Source of the DNA: Paenibacillaceae bacterium
GTDB lineage: Bacteria > Bacillota > Clostridia > Lachnospirales > Lachnospiraceae
Reading direction: 5' to 3'
Assembly: GCA_015057705.1 (NCBI GenBank)
Contig: SVDU01000009.1
Span: forward strand, 93,210-157,209
Length of the DNA: 64,000 bases
Shown here: in pieces, positions 35,620 to 44,906 of the stretch
How positions within the stretch are numbered: the stretch's first letter is position 1
Layout: every line of letters starts with the position of its first letter
The notes under the pieces: generated by a model
What the model was told of the DNA's origin: nothing
Database searches by the model: none
The model's input: only the letters and a program-made list of their open reading frames with translations
Program-made: the position numbers and the translations under genes

Positions 35620-36471
35620 TTACGCTTTTATTTCATACATTTTTTCTATGTGCTCTGCGGCACCTACCAGATAATCACAGGAAAATCGTTCAAACTCGCC
35701 CTTATCTACCAGGCTTGCAAGTACTGGATCAATGGGAATTCTTCCTAAAATATCAACTCCCGTTTTACTTGCTATTTCACCCAGCCTGCTCTCTCCGAAT
35801 ATAGAAATTTCTTTTCCGCAATCCGGACATTTCACATAACTCATGTTTTCCACATAACCGAGAATGGGAATATTCATCAATTTAGCCATGTTATAAGCTT
35901 TCTTCACAATCATGGAGACCAGATCCTGAGGTGAGGAAACAATGACAATTCCGTCCAGCGGAATGGACTGAAATACTGTTAGAGGGACGTCACCGGTTCC
36001 AGGCGGCATATCAATAAAAAGATAGTCTAATTCATCCCATACCACATCTGTCCAGAACTGTTTCACCGTGCCAGCCAGAATAGGACCTCTCCATACAACG
36101 GGAGAATCTTCTTTATCCAGCAGAAGATTTACGGACATTATTTTTATGTTATTTACTGTTAATTCCGGAAGTAATCCTAGTTCATTTGCAGAAGCTTTTT
36201 CATTTATCCCAAACATTCTCGGAATAGAGGGACCTGTAATATCTGCATCTAAGATTCCCACACGGTATCCCTTTCTATTCAACAAAACCGCTAGCATTGC
36301 CGTTACAAATGATTTTCCTACTCCGCCTTTACCGCTGACGATACCAATTACATTTTTTATGGAACTGTACTGGTTTAACTGCTCCAGCATGCTTTCTTTG
36401 CTATGCTCACAGCCTGCACAGGATTCCTTGGTACAACTGCTGTTTGAACAACCCCTTGCATTTTCGCTCAT
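35620..36471 (-). CDS. Mrp/NBP35-family iron-sulfur cluster carrier ATPase
   Basis: About 283 residues. A cysteine-rich N-terminus (CSNSSCTKESCAGCEH) precedes the deviant Walker A IVSGKGGVGKS and the family signatures DADITGPSIPRMFG, PPGTGDVPLTVFQSIP and YVKCPDCGKEI (CxxC). These proteins carry and transfer [4Fe-4S] clusters in the cytoplasm. ATG 36471 follows AGGAG; the longer frame begins inside the DUF89 coding end. It lies just downstream of the DUF89 gene. The C-terminal CxxC and the NBP35-like N-terminal cysteines suggest clusters at both ends. Confidence 0.92.
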   Translation of the reverse strand: MSENARGCSNSSCTKESCAGCEHSKESMLEQLNQYSSIKNVIGIVSGKGGVGKSFVTAMLAVLLNRKGYRVGILDADITGPSIPRMFGINEKASANELGLLPELTVNNIKIMSVNLLLDKEDSPVVWRGPILAGTVKQFWTDVVWDELDYLFIDMPPGTGDVPLTVFQSIPLDGIVIVSSPQDLVSMIVKKAYNMAKLMNIPILGYVENMSYVKCPDCGKEISIFGESRLGEIASKTGVDILGRIPIDPVLASLVDKGEFERFSCDYLVGAAEHIEKMYEIKA

Positions 36472-36528
36472 ATTCTCTGCTCCTGTCTTTTCCTTTGCTA
36501 AATATATTAATACTATTTTTGACATATG

Positions 36529-37383
36529 TCAACTTTTAGCGTCTTCATAATGAAAAATATAATCATTAATTTTTACCTGAAACTTCCCTGCAATCGCCGG
36601 ACACTTTGCTTTCAGGAGAAAAAACAAATTACCTTTTTCTCCTGAAAGAGCTTCAAAGTTTCCCTGTCCTTTGCTGATAATGACGTCGGATCTTTCATAA
36701 ATATCAAGAAACTCAGGGCTGCAGTCATTTAAAATTGTGCCCGGAGATTCACAGCCGGTGGAAATGACCCGTGAAACCTTATTAAGACCCGAATCGATTG
36801 CTTCTTTTTCTGTCACATCATTAATAATTGGCTCATTGCGCACTCCATAGGTAATTGCTGCGTGAGGGAAGCTCTCTAACATGACCCTGTCAAATATTGT
36901 TTCACCTGTATTATCTCCAATAATAAGTATATTCTTCGCCTGTTGTAATTTTTGGGTAAAGATCTCCAGATCGCAAATGGTAAATTCCTTTTCCAACTCC
37001 CTGCTAATGATTTTTTCCAATTCTGGATTGTTATATACTGCTGCGTCCAGATTATTCCCCACTGCTGCTACTTTTAAAGCCCAATAAACGCTGTTTTCCT
37101 TTCTTTTCATAAAGTCCTTTAAAAGCGGATATAAATCCTTTGCTGCCTGTAAATCTCTATTTTTTATCTGCTGATATGGATCAGGATTACCGGTCTCGTT
37201 CTTAACCAGATTATGAATTTCTTTTGCCAGCTGTGGGGAATTTTTATATTTATCATAGTCTGACAGCAATTTTATTGTATCCTTCATAATTTTATTATGT
37301 ATTTCTTTCTGATCTGTCGCTATTCTGGCTGCTTCCAGAGACTGGCGCAGTAAACATGGGATGCAATCGATTAATAATTCCAT
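36529..37383 (-). CDS. DUF89 family protein (damage-control phosphatase/ARMT1-like fold)
   Basis: A 284-residue DUF89 protein. It shows an N-terminal cysteine pair (DCIPCLLRQSLEAAR), the metal-binding Asp/Asn segment IIGDNTGETIFDRVML, and the SKGQGNFEAL motif. DUF89 enzymes are metal-dependent phosphatases that act on damaged or unwanted phosphometabolites. The CxxC-type N-terminus is typical of the prokaryotic subgroup that often sits near iron-sulfur or methanogenesis-type genes. Here it is directly upstream of an Mrp/NBP35 ATPase. Confidence 0.87.
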   Translation of the reverse strand: MELLIDCIPCLLRQSLEAARIATDQKEIHNKIMKDTIKLLSDYDKYKNSPQLAKEIHNLVKNETGNPDPYQQIKNRDLQAAKDLYPLLKDFMKRKENSVYWALKVAAVGNNLDAAVYNNPELEKIISRELEKEFTICDLEIFTQKLQQAKNILIIGDNTGETIFDRVMLESFPHAAITYGVRNEPIINDVTEKEAIDSGLNKVSRVISTGCESPGTILNDCSPEFLDIYERSDVIISKGQGNFEALSGEKGNLFFLLKAKCPAIAGKFQVKINDYIFHYEDAKS

Positions 37384-37450
37384 TTTTGTTTCCCCCTGAA
37401 TTTATTTTCTTTCATTATAACAGATATTCATCCAGGTTGAGATGATAAAA

Positions 37451-37488
37451 GAAAAGACTGAGGCAACAAATGTGTCTCAATCTTTTCT
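37451..37488 (-). terminator. Intrinsic terminator after the methyltransferase
   Basis: On the minus strand AAGATTGAGACA pairs with TGCCTCAGTCTT (two mismatches), followed by a T-rich tract. It lies just after the methyltransferase stop and before the DUF89 promoter region. Confidence 0.65.
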
Positions 37489-37492
37489 TTAT

Positions 37493-38068
37493 CTATTTTT
37501 TTCTTGCATCTGCAATATAAAAATAATCATTAAAATCTGTGATCTGAATATCTTTAAATCCCGCCCTTTGAAGATTTCTATTTAAAACATTCTTATCCAG
37601 CCGGTGATCAGCGGGCGGTCCAAAATCGCTGTCCTTCCTGATCCATTCAATAATAATGATTCGCCCGTCAGGGAGCAGAATTCGATTTGCTTCCTTTAAA
37701 AATTTCTCACGCATCTTCACTTCATGCATTACGGTACATAAAAAAGCAACGTCAACGGAATTATCCTCTAAAATCAAACGGTATTCCTGTGTCACAACCG
37801 GGCGCACATTTTTTATATTTCGTTCCAGCATTCCCGCTTTTACATCATCAAGCATCTCTTTTTCTATATCCAAAGCATATACAATTCCTTCGTTGCCTAC
37901 TGCCTCGGATATTGGGAAAGTGAAAAAGCCAATTCCACAGCCAATATCTGCAACAACATCCGATTCTTTGATCCCAACTGTTTTCAGGATCTCTTTTGCA
38001 GGCAATACTTCCCTTCGTTTTGGACTGTCCAGCTTACTCTTATTAATTACTTTAAACTTATGTGCCAT
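37493..38068 (-). CDS. Class I SAM-dependent methyltransferase
   Basis: A 191-residue methyltransferase with motif I VADIGCGIGFFTFPISEAVG, an acidic motif II (YALDIEKEML) and motif IV-like DVAFLCTVMHEV. The N-terminus (DSPKRREVLPAKEILKTVGI) resembles the UbiE-like, arsenite methyltransferase-related group seen beside thioredoxin genes. It follows the thioredoxin gene by 24 bases and probably shares its transcript. Substrate unknown; no arsenic operon genes are near. Confidence 0.87.
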   Translation of the reverse strand: MAHKFKVINKSKLDSPKRREVLPAKEILKTVGIKESDVVADIGCGIGFFTFPISEAVGNEGIVYALDIEKEMLDDVKAGMLERNIKNVRPVVTQEYRLILEDNSVDVAFLCTVMHEVKMREKFLKEANRILLPDGRIIIIEWIRKDSDFGPPADHRLDKNVLNRNLQRAGFKDIQITDFNDYFYIADARKK

Positions 38069-38092
38069 AATTGCTCCAATCGTAATGTTTTT

Positions 38093-38404
38093 TTACTGGA
38101 GCATTGATAAAAGCGTCTGCTTGGACTGGACACCAACTGTGCTTTTTACCACTTTTCCCTCTTTCATAACCACTAAAGTAGGAATGCTCATTACCTTAAA
38201 TGCCTGGGCAAGTTCCTGCTCCTCATCTACATTAATTTTGCCCACTCTGGCCACTTCTGCTGTTTCTGCAGCCACCTGTTCTACAACGGGTCCTACCATC
38301 TTGCACGGGCCGCACCAGGATGCCCAGAAGTCCAGTAAAATGGGTTTATCTGACTGTATTACCTCTTTCTCAAAATTTTCCTTCGTTATTTTCAATACGC
38401 TCAT
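38093..38404 (-). CDS. trxA: Thioredoxin
   Basis: A 103-residue thioredoxin with the WCGPCK active site in LLDFWASWCGPCKMVGPVVEQVA and the cis-Pro region VMSIPTLVVMKEGK. It reduces protein disulfides and would serve the Bcp peroxidase. AAAGGAG lies 11 bases before ATG 38404. A methyltransferase gene follows on the same strand. Confidence 0.95.
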   Translation of the reverse strand: MSVLKITKENFEKEVIQSDKPILLDFWASWCGPCKMVGPVVEQVAAETAEVARVGKINVDEEQELAQAFKVMSIPTLVVMKEGKVVKSTVGVQSKQTLLSMLQ

Positions 38405-38542
38405 CGTATATGCTCCTTTCCGTTTATAACAACTATGTTTTTGATGATGTTATTTTACCTCAAAAAAATATTTATATCTGTGATGATGTCACGTAAAATT
38501 ATGAAATTTTTCTTGCGTTTTATCATAGCTGATGATATCATT

Positions 38543-38559
38543 ATATCGGAATACGATAT
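38543..38559. promoter_or_regulatory. ATATCG-N5-CGATAT dyad, candidate PadR operator
   Basis: ATATCG (38543-38548) and CGATAT (38554-38559) are perfect 6-bp arms. They lie between a probable promoter and the padR ATG. A separate 10-bp palindrome, ATGATATCAT (38532-38541), sits immediately upstream. Confidence 0.5.
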
Positions 38560-38592
38560 CGAATTTCAATATATATTTTAACAGGGGGCAAA

Positions 38593-38901
38593 ATGAAAGA
38601 CAAAATCATGAGAAAATTTTTTCTGGGGTTTATTCAGATTCACATACTTCATCATGCAAAAAAAGAACCATTTTATGGTGTCTGGATGATAGAAGAACTA
38701 AAAAGCCATGGATATGATATGAGCCCTGGAACTCTATATCCCCTTCTTCACAGTATGGAATCCAGCGGACTTCTGCAAATGGAAGAGAAAACAGTTGAGG
38801 GTAAAATCAGAAAATATTATAAAATAACCAGTTTGGGCGACAGCGTTTTAGAGGAAGCCCGAAAAAAAGCCCGTGAACTTTTTAAAGAAATAAAGGATTA
38901 G
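38593..38901 (+). CDS. PadR-family transcriptional regulator
   Basis: A 102-residue winged-helix protein with the PadR core FYGVWMIEELKSHGYDMSPGTLYPLLHSMESSGLL and the wing EGKIRKYYKITSLG. PadR proteins repress neighbouring transporter genes and release DNA on binding a ligand. AGGGGGC lies before ATG 38593. It is the first gene of a padR-fetA-fetB operon with 20- and 3-base gaps. Confidence 0.92.
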   Translation: MKDKIMRKFFLGFIQIHILHHAKKEPFYGVWMIEELKSHGYDMSPGTLYPLLHSMESSGLLQMEEKTVEGKIRKYYKITSLGDSVLEEARKKARELFKEIKD

Positions 38902-38921
38902 TGAAAGGAGGCTGGATTTTT

Positions 38922-39560
38922 ATGTTTTCACTGAGGGAAGTAAAATATAAACATATTCTTGACATTGAGGAAATGAATATAGAAAAATCCAAAGTCACCT
39001 GCATAATCGGAGAAAGCGGCAGCGGAAAGTCCACACTCCTGCGTCTCCTGAACAAACTGATCAGCTGTGATAGCGGAAAAATCACGTACAATCAGCAGGA
39101 TCTGAACTCCTGTGATTCTGTGCAATTAAGAAGAACTGTTGTTATGCTTGCCCAGCTTCCCGCCATTTTTCCAGGGACCATAAGAGATAACCTGCTGATT
39201 GGTCTTAAATTTGCAGAAAAACCTGCTGTAAATGATGATAAGCTCCTCCATGTTTTAAATATGGTTCATTTAAATAAGAGCCTGGATGATGAGAGTGATC
39301 CGTTATCTGGAGGTGAAAAGCAAAGACTTGCATTAGGCCGGGTGATCTTACTTGATCCGGAGGTATTTTTACTGGATGAGCCCTCCTCTGCACTGGATGA
39401 AGATACGGAGCGGTTCATTATTGAAAATCTTGTGGCATACACAAAGGAAAACAGCAAAACTTTAATTATGGTTACTCATTCAAAGAAAGTTGCACAGATT
39501 TATTCAGACAATATCATAGAACTTTCTCAGGGTAAAATCGTAAGAGCCAGGGAGGTATAA
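38922..39560 (+). CDS. fetA: Iron export ABC transporter ATP-binding protein FetA
   Basis: About 212 residues with Walker A GESGSGKST, signature LSGGEKQRLALGRVIL and Walker B VFLLDEPSSALD. ATG 38922 follows AAAGGAGG. It pairs with the FetB/UPF0014 permease three bases downstream. In Escherichia coli FetAB lowers iron load and raises peroxide resistance. The PadR regulator upstream is a likely controller. Confidence 0.9.
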   Translation: MFSLREVKYKHILDIEEMNIEKSKVTCIIGESGSGKSTLLRLLNKLISCDSGKITYNQQDLNSCDSVQLRRTVVMLAQLPAIFPGTIRDNLLIGLKFAEKPAVNDDKLLHVLNMVHLNKSLDDESDPLSGGEKQRLALGRVILLDPEVFLLDEPSSALDEDTERFIIENLVAYTKENSKTLIMVTHSKKVAQIYSDNIIELSQGKIVRAREV

Positions 39561-39563
39561 CAT

Positions 39564-40340
39564 ATGAATCAGGTTATAGATCTGCAGATATGGCAAATGC
39601 TTGCCGCATATATCTTTGTTCTCATAGTAATGCTGATTGTTAAATTAAAAGGAATTCCAAGAGAAAAGGAACTGCTTATTTCTTCTGTAAGAATGACGAT
39701 CCAGCTTATTCTCACCGGGTATCTGCTGATATACCTGTTTGATACCTCTTCTCCTCTCTATACAATCCTTGTACTAATAGGAATGGAGGTATTCTCTGTT
39801 CACAATATTATAAAGAGGACGAAACGAAAGCTATCAGCAGAGCTGATTCGTATTATTGCATTTTCAATGGCTGCAGGCACCATTTCCTGCCTGCTATATT
39901 TCCTGCTTGTAGTTGTACGGATATCTCCCTGGTATCATGCCCGGTATTTCATACCAATTGCAGGTATGCTGATCGGCAATTCCATGACGGGCATCTCTAT
40001 CGGCGTTAGCCGTTTGACAGAGGGCATGGAATTGCAGAAAAATATAATCGAAGGAGCATTGATGTTAGGCGCAACACCCAAAATGGCAGCAAAGCAAATT
40101 GTCGATCATGCATTTGACTCGGCAATCCTGCCTACCATAAATTCAATGGTTGGAATGGGAATTGTATTTTTACCGGGAATGATGACTGGTCAGATCTTAT
40201 CTGGTACCTCTCCGGTTACTGCGATTGAATATCAGATAGCAATTATGCTGGGAATCCTGGGAAGCGTTGCATTATCTGTCATTTTATTTGTGCAATTGGG
40301 ATATCAGACATTTTTTAATGATCAGAGTCAGTTAATATAG
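39564..40340 (+). CDS. fetB: Iron export ABC transporter permease FetB (UPF0014)
   Basis: A 258-residue membrane protein with about seven helices and the UPF0014 signatures VRMTIQLILTGYLLIYLF, GMLIGNSMTGISIGVSRL and MVGMGIVFLPGMMTGQILSG. It is the membrane partner of FetA. Its 3' end overlaps the converging ABC gene by 13 bases. Metal specificity (iron versus another cation) is inferred from the family. Confidence 0.92.
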   Translation: MNQVIDLQIWQMLAAYIFVLIVMLIVKLKGIPREKELLISSVRMTIQLILTGYLLIYLFDTSSPLYTILVLIGMEVFSVHNIIKRTKRKLSAELIRIIAFSMAAGTISCLLYFLLVVVRISPWYHARYFIPIAGMLIGNSMTGISIGVSRLTEGMELQKNIIEGALMLGATPKMAAKQIVDHAFDSAILPTINSMVGMGIVFLPGMMTGQILSGTSPVTAIEYQIAIMLGILGSVALSVILFVQLGYQTFFNDQSQLI

Positions 40341-42076
40341 TCTCTCTTTCGCCCGCTTAACTTATTATTAAAAAAGAAGTATGTTTTTCCCTGCTCCATC
40401 AGTTCCTCATGCACACCGCGTTCCGTTATTTCACCATTCTCAACTACTAAAATCTGATCAGCAGATTTAATCGTATGCAGTCTGTGTGCAATTACCAGAA
40501 GGGTCTTTCCTTTCACAAGTTCATTAATTGCTTCCTGAATGTAGCGTTCATTGTCACAGTCAACACTGGCAGTTGCTTCGTCCAGAATTACAATGGGGGT
40601 GTCTTTTAAAATAGAACGAGCTATGGATATTCGTTGTTTTTCACCCCCGGACAAGGTTGTTCCGCCTTCCCCCACCATGGTTTCAAATCCATCAGGTAAT
40701 TTTATGATAAAGTCATAGCAGCGGGCTTTTTTAGCTGCTTCATATACCTCTTCTCTGGTGGCCCCGGATTTCCCCATTAAAATGTTATTATAAATTGTAT
40801 CTTCAAATAGGTAAACCCGCTGAAACACCATACTAATGTGATTCATCAGATTTTCCAGGGAAATCTCTCTGATATCTTTCCCCTGAATATAAATCGCTCC
40901 CCCATTTACATCCCAGAATCTTGCCAGCAGATTTGCAATTGTGGATTTTCCCGAACCGCTTGGTCCTATAATTGCAGTCATTGAATTTTGTTTCATTGTA
41001 AAGCTAATCTGTTTTAGGACCCTTTTATCTCCATAAGAAAAATCCACCTGATCAAAACGAACCGCTTCCGTTTTCTGATTGTCATAAATAAATCCGGTTT
41101 CTTTTTCATCATGCAGTTCCTGTTCAGAAAGGACTTCCTCCATTCTGTCCAGACAGCTGTTCATGATATTTAAGCTTGCGGACTCTTCAAACAACGCTTT
41201 TAAGGGATTAAACAGTTCAAATACAAAAAGTAAGATTCCCAAAAGATAGGGCAGGGATATCCTGCCGCTGCTGTAGAGCCACACAGAACTTCCAAAGATT
41301 CCCGCAATTCCAATTGCATAAATGCTGTTCAGCAACAGCATCCAGGGGGCGATTCTCTCTTCAAACGTTATATTCTTATCTCTTGATTTTCGAAAGCTTT
41401 CACTCAGCTCTTTTGATTTTTCTCCTAATAAATTATAACTTTTTATAACTGCAATACCTTCCACAAAGGTGAGCACAGCCTCAGTCAGCCCCTCGCTCTG
41501 ATTTTGTCTGATATCCGCCTCTTCTGAAGATACACGGTTCATTTTTGTGGCCGTAATATAAGCAATTACGCTGGTTGCAAGCGCAATCAGACCTAATGGC
41601 CAACTGAAAAAATTCAAGAACAGAATCATAATAATGGAGGAAAAAAGATAAGTCATGATTTTAGCAAGCTTCATCATGATATGCTCTTCTACAAAAAGAA
41701 GATCGGTGGCCAGCACAGAACTGATTTTCCCTATATTTCCTTCTGTGAAATAACCCATTGGTAATTTTCTCAAATGTTCTCCCAGCTCCAGCCGCTTATC
41801 TGCAAAAAGCAGATAACCCGCACCGCTTTGCAGACGGTCACTGATATGATGCAATAAAATCTGCAAAAGAATTGTAAGTACCATGGCAATTCCGATATCA
41901 ATACTATTCTTCACTTCCATACTGTTGTCATAAAATTTGCCAAGGATAAAAAATGAATATGCAATTGGCATCTTTGCCAGAATTGCCTCCAATACCGAAC
42001 ATACAAAGGCTGTTATGATCCGGGGTCTGTATTTTCCCGATAATTTTAAAATTCTTGATAACATTTTCTTAATCAT
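40328..42076 (-). CDS. Heterodimeric ABC transporter, fused permease-ATPase subunit B
   Basis: About 582 residues: six membrane helices in the first ~310, then an ATPase with GPSGSGKST, LSGGEKQRISIARSIL and VILDEATASVD. It is the second of two tandem half-transporters; ATG 42076 shares a base with the upstream stop, and GGGGGAGG precedes it. Paired genes of this kind beside an AraC regulator resemble YbtPQ/IrtAB siderophore systems. The iron-type dyad in the promoter supports that, but multidrug export cannot be excluded. Confidence 0.87.
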   Translation of the reverse strand: MIKKMLSRILKLSGKYRPRIITAFVCSVLEAILAKMPIAYSFFILGKFYDNSMEVKNSIDIGIAMVLTILLQILLHHISDRLQSGAGYLLFADKRLELGEHLRKLPMGYFTEGNIGKISSVLATDLLFVEEHIMMKLAKIMTYLFSSIIMILFLNFFSWPLGLIALATSVIAYITATKMNRVSSEEADIRQNQSEGLTEAVLTFVEGIAVIKSYNLLGEKSKELSESFRKSRDKNITFEERIAPWMLLLNSIYAIGIAGIFGSSVWLYSSGRISLPYLLGILLFVFELFNPLKALFEESASLNIMNSCLDRMEEVLSEQELHDEKETGFIYDNQKTEAVRFDQVDFSYGDKRVLKQISFTMKQNSMTAIIGPSGSGKSTIANLLARFWDVNGGAIYIQGKDIREISLENLMNHISMVFQRVYLFEDTIYNNILMGKSGATREEVYEAAKKARCYDFIIKLPDGFETMVGEGGTTLSGGEKQRISIARSILKDTPIVILDEATASVDCDNERYIQEAINELVKGKTLLVIAHRLHTIKSADQILVVENGEITERGVHEELMEQGKTYFFFNNKLSGRKRDYIN

Positions 42077-43815
42077 CACGCCTCCCCCTTTCCCAGCTTC
42101 CAGTCTGCACTTTTCTGACTGGCAAACCATAGTTTCTGATATCCGCTGCTGCATCTTAGTAATTCTTCATGGGTTCCAACCGCAGATAACTGTCCTTTTT
42201 CCATTACGCAGATCTGATCCGCACGGATCACTGACGAAAGCCGGTGAGCGATAACAAGGAGTGTCTTATTCTTTACAAGCCTTGCAATCACTTCCCCCAT
42301 TTTTTCTTCATTTTCCGGATCTGCATATGCCGTCGCCTCATCCAGCACTACGATAGGAGCATCTTTTAAAATAGCCCTGGCCAGAGTGATTCTCTGCTTT
42401 TCTCCCCCTGACAGCTGATTGCCGCAATCGCCGGCCATGGTATCAAATCCTTGAGGCATTTGATTGATAAACTCTATACACTGTGCCTTTTGTGCGGCTT
42501 CCATCACCTCGTGATCGGAGGCACCTGGCTTTCCAACACGAATGTTTTCCATAAGGCTGATGTTAAACAAAAAATTATCCTGTGAAACGTAGGAAACCAT
42601 ATCATTTAACATTTTTAAGCTCAGTTGGGAAATATCCTGTCCTCCAATGCAAATGGCACCCTTTTTTACATCGTAATAATGAATAAGCAGCTTTGCCAGA
42701 GTACTTTTTCCCGATCCGGACTCCCCTACCAGAGCAGTCATGGTATTTTTCTCCATTTTCAGGTTTATATCCCGTACAACCTCTGTCCCGTCATATCCAA
42801 ATGTGACATTAATAAACTCCACACCGTAATCGTCTCCGTGAAACTCTTTTAACCCAGACTTAAGATCTTCCTTATCCAAAAGATTTTCCAGCGTAATGAT
42901 TTTAAAACGGATCTGGGGCGCCAGTGATAAAAATGACATGGTTCGCAAAAGAGGAATCCCAATGCTGAGTGCAAGGCACAAAACTAATATAAATTCTGTC
43001 AGACCACTATATCCGTTCAGTACAAAATATGAACCAAACGGAAGTGTAAGTAAAAGTGTGCTGGGAATTAAAACCCCATATCCCGCCATCCACGGCCAGC
43101 AGGCACGAAACCATTTTAAAGTGAAATCCCGGTAATTGGTGACTGCCGTCTTATATTTTCCAAAGGATTCCCCTCCCTTATTAAAGACCTTAACCACCTC
43201 CATGCCATTGATATACTCAATGATGGTATGATTCATAATCTGCGCTGACTTATAGTAATCCCCCATTCTTTCCTTACCAATGACATACATAATCATCATG
43301 GACAGTATACCAAGAGGAAGAGAACCAATGGTCAGAAGTGCCAGCTTCCAGTCCACCAGAAACATAACAAGATAGATTGTTAAAACCCCCATTACGCTTG
43401 ATAAGCCTTCCGGAATTCCATGGGCAAGAAGAAGCTCCAGACTGTCAATATCGTCTACAAACATCTTTTTTAATACTCCCACTCCTCTGCTCTGTATCTC
43501 TCCCAGGGGCTGCTTTTCCAACTTTTCCTGCAGGGAAATGCGCAGATTCATTAAGGTTCCATAAGCGGCCTCATGGGATAATGCCAGACCTTTTCCATAA
43601 AAATACCCCTGTAAAATAAAACTGAACAGCACTCCCAGTACCCGGATTAATAAATAACCGGCAGAAATACTCTCCCCATGTATGGCTGGTAAGATAATCT
43701 GATAAGTCAGCCAAAATGGAACAATACCAAAGAAAATTGCAGTTAACAAAACAAACACCGATTGTACCGTTTTTTTATTGTTTTCTCTACCATAATAAAA
43801 AAGCTTCTGAAGCAT
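42076..43815 (-). CDS. Heterodimeric ABC transporter, fused permease-ATPase subunit A
   Basis: A 579-residue half-transporter with an N-terminal six-helix domain (VFVLLTAIFFGIVPFWLTYQIILPAI) and an ATPase with GESGSGKST, LSGGEKQRITLARAIL and VVLDEATAYADPENE. It should dimerise with the product of the next gene. It lies just downstream of an AraC regulator on the same strand and of a promoter whose -10 is inside a GTTAG-N6-CTAAC dyad. The likely role is siderophore or metal-chelate transport (inference). Confidence 0.88.
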   Translation of the reverse strand: MLQKLFYYGRENNKKTVQSVFVLLTAIFFGIVPFWLTYQIILPAIHGESISAGYLLIRVLGVLFSFILQGYFYGKGLALSHEAAYGTLMNLRISLQEKLEKQPLGEIQSRGVGVLKKMFVDDIDSLELLLAHGIPEGLSSVMGVLTIYLVMFLVDWKLALLTIGSLPLGILSMMIMYVIGKERMGDYYKSAQIMNHTIIEYINGMEVVKVFNKGGESFGKYKTAVTNYRDFTLKWFRACWPWMAGYGVLIPSTLLLTLPFGSYFVLNGYSGLTEFILVLCLALSIGIPLLRTMSFLSLAPQIRFKIITLENLLDKEDLKSGLKEFHGDDYGVEFINVTFGYDGTEVVRDINLKMEKNTMTALVGESGSGKSTLAKLLIHYYDVKKGAICIGGQDISQLSLKMLNDMVSYVSQDNFLFNISLMENIRVGKPGASDHEVMEAAQKAQCIEFINQMPQGFDTMAGDCGNQLSGGEKQRITLARAILKDAPIVVLDEATAYADPENEEKMGEVIARLVKNKTLLVIAHRLSSVIRADQICVMEKGQLSAVGTHEELLRCSSGYQKLWFASQKSADWKLGKGEA

Positions 43816-43847
43816 AGAATTGTCTCCCTTCCAAAAAAAAAGAATCA

Positions 43848-43882
43848 GTTAGCATTATCTAACCGACTCTATTCTAAGGCAA
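43848..43882 (-). promoter_or_regulatory. Promoter with embedded GTTAG-N6-CTAAC operator (DtxR/IdeR-like)
   Basis: Minus strand TTGCCT (43877-43882), 17-base spacer, GATAAT (43854-43859). The -10 lies exactly inside the dyad GTTAG-ATAATG-CTAAC (43848-43863). The same arms and spacing recur before feoB at 52481-52496. This fits iron-dependent repression by a DtxR-type protein. Confidence 0.6.
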
Positions 43883-43924
43883 TCCTGTTTCTATATCTAC
43901 CCAAAATGGGCACCAATACTCACT

Positions 43925-44881
43925 TTAGACATTTTTTTCATCACTGGACCGATACTCACTGGGAAGCACTCCATAGATTTCCTTAAAGGTTCTGGTGAAA
44001 TTACTGGGGTTTTCATACCCCAGACTCTTACTTATTTCCAATATACTCTTATCTGAATGCCTTAAATATTCTCCTGCCTGATTCATTCGTGCCACTCTTA
44101 AAAACTCATAGGGTGGATATTGAAACATGGACTTAAAGCATTGTTTAAAAATGGTTGCTGACAATTCATAATTTTTGCACAGTTCTTCTATGGTATAGTG
44201 TTTTGATAAATCCATTTCCATCAGGTCTTTTATAATTCTGGTTTTTTCGATCTGCTCTCTGGAAAATACCCTTTTCCTATGTTCAATTTTTACATCTTCA
44301 TTGATGAGCATATGAAAAAATTCCAACAGCTTCAGTCTTATCATTCCCATCTCATGATTGTAGAGATGATGATAAATTTCTTCTGCCACGCGGTGAATTC
44401 CCTCCCCGCAGGAAAAAACTCTTGCTTCTTCTGTTCCAGGAAGAATATGCAGCATATGGCAGACATCTAAATCAAACTGCCTCTGCCATTGCTCTGCCAG
44501 ACATTGATCCAAACGATCCGGAAAAAATAAGATACTAAATCCCTGCAGTACGTCAGTTGTCATCTTTGAATCCAGACTTTTCTTACAGCCATTTAATAGA
44601 ATCAGATTTCCTGGAGAGGCATAGCAGAATTCATTTTTCCTCAGCTGGGCCTGGTATACTCCCCTGCGGTTATATGAAATTTGATACACGGACTCTTTCA
44701 GTTTCCATTCCCCCGACCAGACATACCGCTCTTTGAAATCACTCAGTATCATATCAATCCCAGGATACAGATGATACAGTATCATTCTGCTGCTGGAATG
44801 ATTGGTATCTATGGAATAGACGGTTTGTTCTTCATTTTCGTGAATAATTCGCAGGCCGAAATCTTTTTCAAGAAAATCCAT
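43925..44881 (-). CDS. AraC-family transcriptional regulator (YbtA-like position)
   Basis: A 318-residue protein with an N-terminal sensing domain of ~210 residues and a C-terminal AraC pair (YELSATIFKQCFKSMFQYPPYEFLRVARM, then LGYENPSNFTRTFKEIYGVLPSEYR). GGAGGCC lies before ATG 44881. It is immediately upstream of the two half-transporter genes, as YbtA-type activators are next to siderophore transporters. The ligand may be the transported chelate (inference). Confidence 0.88.
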   Translation of the reverse strand: MDFLEKDFGLRIIHENEEQTVYSIDTNHSSSRMILYHLYPGIDMILSDFKERYVWSGEWKLKESVYQISYNRRGVYQAQLRKNEFCYASPGNLILLNGCKKSLDSKMTTDVLQGFSILFFPDRLDQCLAEQWQRQFDLDVCHMLHILPGTEEARVFSCGEGIHRVAEEIYHHLYNHEMGMIRLKLLEFFHMLINEDVKIEHRKRVFSREQIEKTRIIKDLMEMDLSKHYTIEELCKNYELSATIFKQCFKSMFQYPPYEFLRVARMNQAGEYLRHSDKSILEISKSLGYENPSNFTRTFKEIYGVLPSEYRSSDEKNV

Positions 44882-44906
44882 TTTGGCCTCCTTTCCAGGT
44901 TATTGG

